A DNA stretch of 14,115 nt from an uncultured Butyricicoccus sp. Lineage in GTDB: Bacteria; Bacillota; Clostridia; Oscillospirales; Butyricicoccaceae. The stretch is taken from NCBI GenBank assembly GCA_900544475.1, contig UQVU01000042.1, positions 1 through 14,115 of the forward strand, written 5' to 3'. The notes beneath the pieces were generated by a model. That model saw nothing but the letters and a program-made list of their open reading frames with translations, ran no database searches and had not been told where the DNA came from. Shown here in pieces: positions 12,437 to 14,115 of this stretch. The translations under genes were made by a program, and so were the position numbers. Position 1 is the stretch's first letter; every line of letters begins with the position of its first letter.

Positions 12437-13870
12437 ATGAAATTGCAGGAGCTTTTGAAGGACGTTGCCGTTCTGTCGAACACGGCAGGCGGCGCGGCGG
12501 AGATAAACGAAGTCAGATACGACTCGCGTGCGGTGCAGAAGGGCGACCTTTTCGTTGCCATCCGCGGCTACGCGACCGACGGCCATAAGTATATCGCGAA
12601 GGCGCTCGAGCAGGGCGCGGCGGCGGTGGTCTGCGAGGAGGCGCCCGAGGGCGTTCCCGCAGTCGTTGTCGAAAATTCGCGCATCGCGCTCGCGGAGATC
12701 GCGGCGAACCGCTTCGGCCATCCGGCGGACAGCATGGTGATGCTCGGCGTCACCGGCACGAACGGCAAGACCACCACGACCTACCTTGTCAAGCATATGC
12801 TCGAGGACGCGGGTCACAAGGTCGGCCTCATCGGCACCAACCAGAACCTCATCGGCAGCGAGGTCATCGAAACCGAGCGCACCACGCCGGAATCCTACGA
12901 GCTGCACGCGCTGTTCGCCCGTATGCGCGACGCAGGCTGCACGCACGTTATCATGGAGGTTTCCTCGCACTCGCTCGTGCTCGACCGCGTACACGGCATC
13001 CGCTTTGCGGTCGGCGCGTTCACCAATCTGACGCAGGACCACCTCGACTTCCACAAGACCATGGAGAACTACCGTCAGGCCAAGGCCATCCTGTTCACCG
13101 TCAGCGACAAGGGCGTTATCAACCTTGACGATGCGGCGGCACCCAAGATGCTCGCGGACGCGAAGTGCCCGTGCCTGACCTACTCGTGCGGCAAGCCGGA
13201 GGCGACTCTGTGCGCGACCGCGCTTCAGCTGCACGCGGACGGCGTAGAGTTTGATGCCGCCTATGAAGGTGCGTCTGCGCACGTAAAGCTGCCCATTCCG
13301 GGTCATTTCTCGGTCGAAAATGCGCTCAATGCCCTCGGTATGGTGCTTAGCCTCGGCATGCCGCTTGCGGACGCTGCAAAGTCGCTTGCAACCGCGACCG
13401 GCGTCAAGGGCCGCGTTGAGGTCGTGCCGACCGACACGGACTACACCGTGCTCATCGACTACGCGCACTCGCCAGACGGCGTGGAGAACGTGCTGAAGGC
13501 AGTCCGCGGCTTCGCCAAGGGCCGCGTGGTGGCGCTCTTCGGCTGCGGCGGCGACCGCGACCGCACCAAGCGCCCGAAGATGGGTAAAATTGCTTCTGAC
13601 CTTGCGGATTTCTGCGTGGTCACGAGCGACAACCCGCGCACCGAGCAGCCGCAGGCCATCATCGACGATATTCTTGAGGGCATGAAGGACTCGAAGACCC
13701 CGATGCAGGTCATCGTTGACCGCCCGGAGGCTATTCACTGGGCGCTCGCTCACGCACAGAAGGACGACATTATCGTTCTCATGGGCAAGGGTCACGAAAC
13801 CTATCAGGAAGTAAACCATGTGAAGCATCACATGGACGAACGCGAAATCGTCCGCGACTACTTCGCTTGA
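12437..13870 (+). CDS. murE: UDP-N-acetylmuramoyl-L-alanyl-D-glutamate--2,6-diaminopimelate ligase MurE
   Basis: This 477-residue cytosolic ligase adds the third residue of the peptidoglycan stem peptide. The order of domains is normal: an N-terminal UDP-binding domain (SRAVQKGDLFVAIRG), a central ATPase domain with GVTGTNGKTT (104-113), EVSSHSL and TNLTQDHLDFH, and a C-terminal domain with YAHSPD, GCGGDRDRTKRP and GKGHE. The specificity motif is D398-N-P-R401, the signature for meso-diaminopimelate rather than lysine. ATG 12437 has AGGAGGA at 12424-12430, which overlaps the upstream PBP stop codon, so translation is probably coupled. The next cell-wall gene (murF) does not follow within the remaining 245 bp. 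Length and motifs are complete, with no sign of damage. Confidence 0.97.
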   Translation: MKLQELLKDVAVLSNTAGGAAEINEVRYDSRAVQKGDLFVAIRGYATDGHKYIAKALEQGAAAVVCEEAPEGVPAVVVENSRIALAEIAANRFGHPADSMVMLGVTGTNGKTTTTYLVKHMLEDAGHKVGLIGTNQNLIGSEVIETERTTPESYELHALFARMRDAGCTHVIMEVSSHSLVLDRVHGIRFAVGAFTNLTQDHLDFHKTMENYRQAKAILFTVSDKGVINLDDAAAPKMLADAKCPCLTYSCGKPEATLCATALQLHADGVEFDAAYEGASAHVKLPIPGHFSVENALNALGMVLSLGMPLADAAKSLATATGVKGRVEVVPTDTDYTVLIDYAHSPDGVENVLKAVRGFAKGRVVALFGCGGDRDRTKRPKMGKIASDLADFCVVTSDNPRTEQPQAIIDDILEGMKDSKTPMQVIVDRPEAIHWALAHAQKDDIIVLMGKGHETYQEVNHVKHHMDEREIVRDYFA

Positions 13871-13880
13871 CAGGGGACTT

Positions 13881-14099
13881 CAAAAGTCCATCAGCTTTTG
13901 ACTGGGCACTTCGTGCGATAGCACGCATTTAATAGAATTTGCGAAGCAAATTCATAATTTCCGGGAGCATGTATCACGGAAATTATACAAGGGAAGAAAA
14001 AATGTGCCCGTAGGGCGCGGTTTTTCTTCAATCTTCGCTCGAAAGCGTGGTTTCGAGCGAGAGGCTGTCAATGACAGCCTCAGATCGCTGCACGCAGCG
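13881..14099. repeat. Second array of consecutive hairpins after murE
   Basis: Inverted repeats in order: CAAAAG/CTTTTG (13881-13886 with 13895-13900); GAATTTGC/GCAAATTC (13935-13942 with 13946-13953); ATAATTTCCG/CGGAAATTAT (13954-13963 with 13977-13986); GAAGAAAAA/TTTTTCTTC enclosing a GC stem (13993-14029); TCGCTCGAAA/TTTCGAGCGA (14035-14044 with 14051-14060); GAGGCTGTC/GACAGCCTC (14061-14069 with 14073-14081); CGCTG/CAGCG (14086-14090 with 14095-14099). There is no gene. The array runs close to the window end and may continue. Confidence 0.75.
13993..14029 (+). terminator. Candidate terminator of the PBP-murE operon
   Basis: A composite stem: GAAGAAAAA (13993-14001) with TTTTTCTTC (14021-14029), and inside it TGTGCCC (14003-14009) with GGGCGCG (14013-14019) around a GTA loop. 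The inner GC stem followed by five T has terminator form. It lies about 120 bases after the murE stop and would be symmetric, so it could work in both directions. Confidence 0.45.
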
Positions 14100-14115
14100 G
14101 CGGAATTTGAAATTT

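Noticed and set aside
12278..13831. Long open frame antisense to murE
   Set aside because: Same composition artefact; murE on the plus strand is intact and has the start signal.

Overview
The window looks like part of a chromosome from a fairly GC-rich member of the Clostridia (Bacillota), probably a gut-type Oscillospirales relative. The evidence is AGGAGG-type ribosome binding sites, extended -10 promoters (TGn-TATAAT), a GlpP-type RNA antiterminator, a class B penicillin-binding protein with PASTA domains next to murE, and murE with the meso-diaminopimelate signature DNPR. No tRNA, rRNA, CRISPR array, phage gene or transposase was seen.

Positions 1-8172 hold a glycerol-3-phosphate / glycerophosphodiester locus split by a magnesium-type gene pair. 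On the minus strand is the start of an ABC transporter operon (permease, then an ATPase cut by the window edge). Divergent from it are glpP (1630-2199) and a three-gene oxidoreductase operon (2429-5471): a GlpA-like FAD/[2Fe-2S] protein, a GlpB-like FAD/NAD oxidoreductase and a small four-cysteine DUF1667 protein, joined by ATGA overlaps. Then come two tandem MgtC/SapB membrane proteins (5740-7172), and, on the minus strand, a cytosolic glycerophosphodiester phosphodiesterase (7306-8055). The proposed flow is: import of a glycerophosphodiester, hydrolysis to glycerol-3-phosphate plus alcohol, then oxidation to dihydroxyacetone phosphate by the oxidoreductase complex. GlpP would sense the glycerol-3-phosphate.

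The best signal in the window is regulatory. Three separate transcripts (ABC operon, oxidoreductase operon, phosphodiesterase) each start with a promoter, a related leader motif (TGC.TG - GAGA - GAGT.A) and an intrinsic terminator ahead of the first gene. This is what a GlpP antitermination regulon should look like, and it links the otherwise unassigned ABC transporter to glycerol-3-phosphate. A separate leader in front of the mgtC pair can fold as a pseudoknot and/or terminator and matches no riboswitch class I could name.

Positions 8204-10019 hold a Gfo/Idh/MocA (inositol-dehydrogenase-like) oxidoreductase between two gene-free stretches, one with six tandem heptamers and one packed with consecutive hairpins. 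Positions 10020-13870 hold a two-gene cell-wall operon (class B PBP, murE), followed to the window end by another run of hairpins instead of the usual murF.
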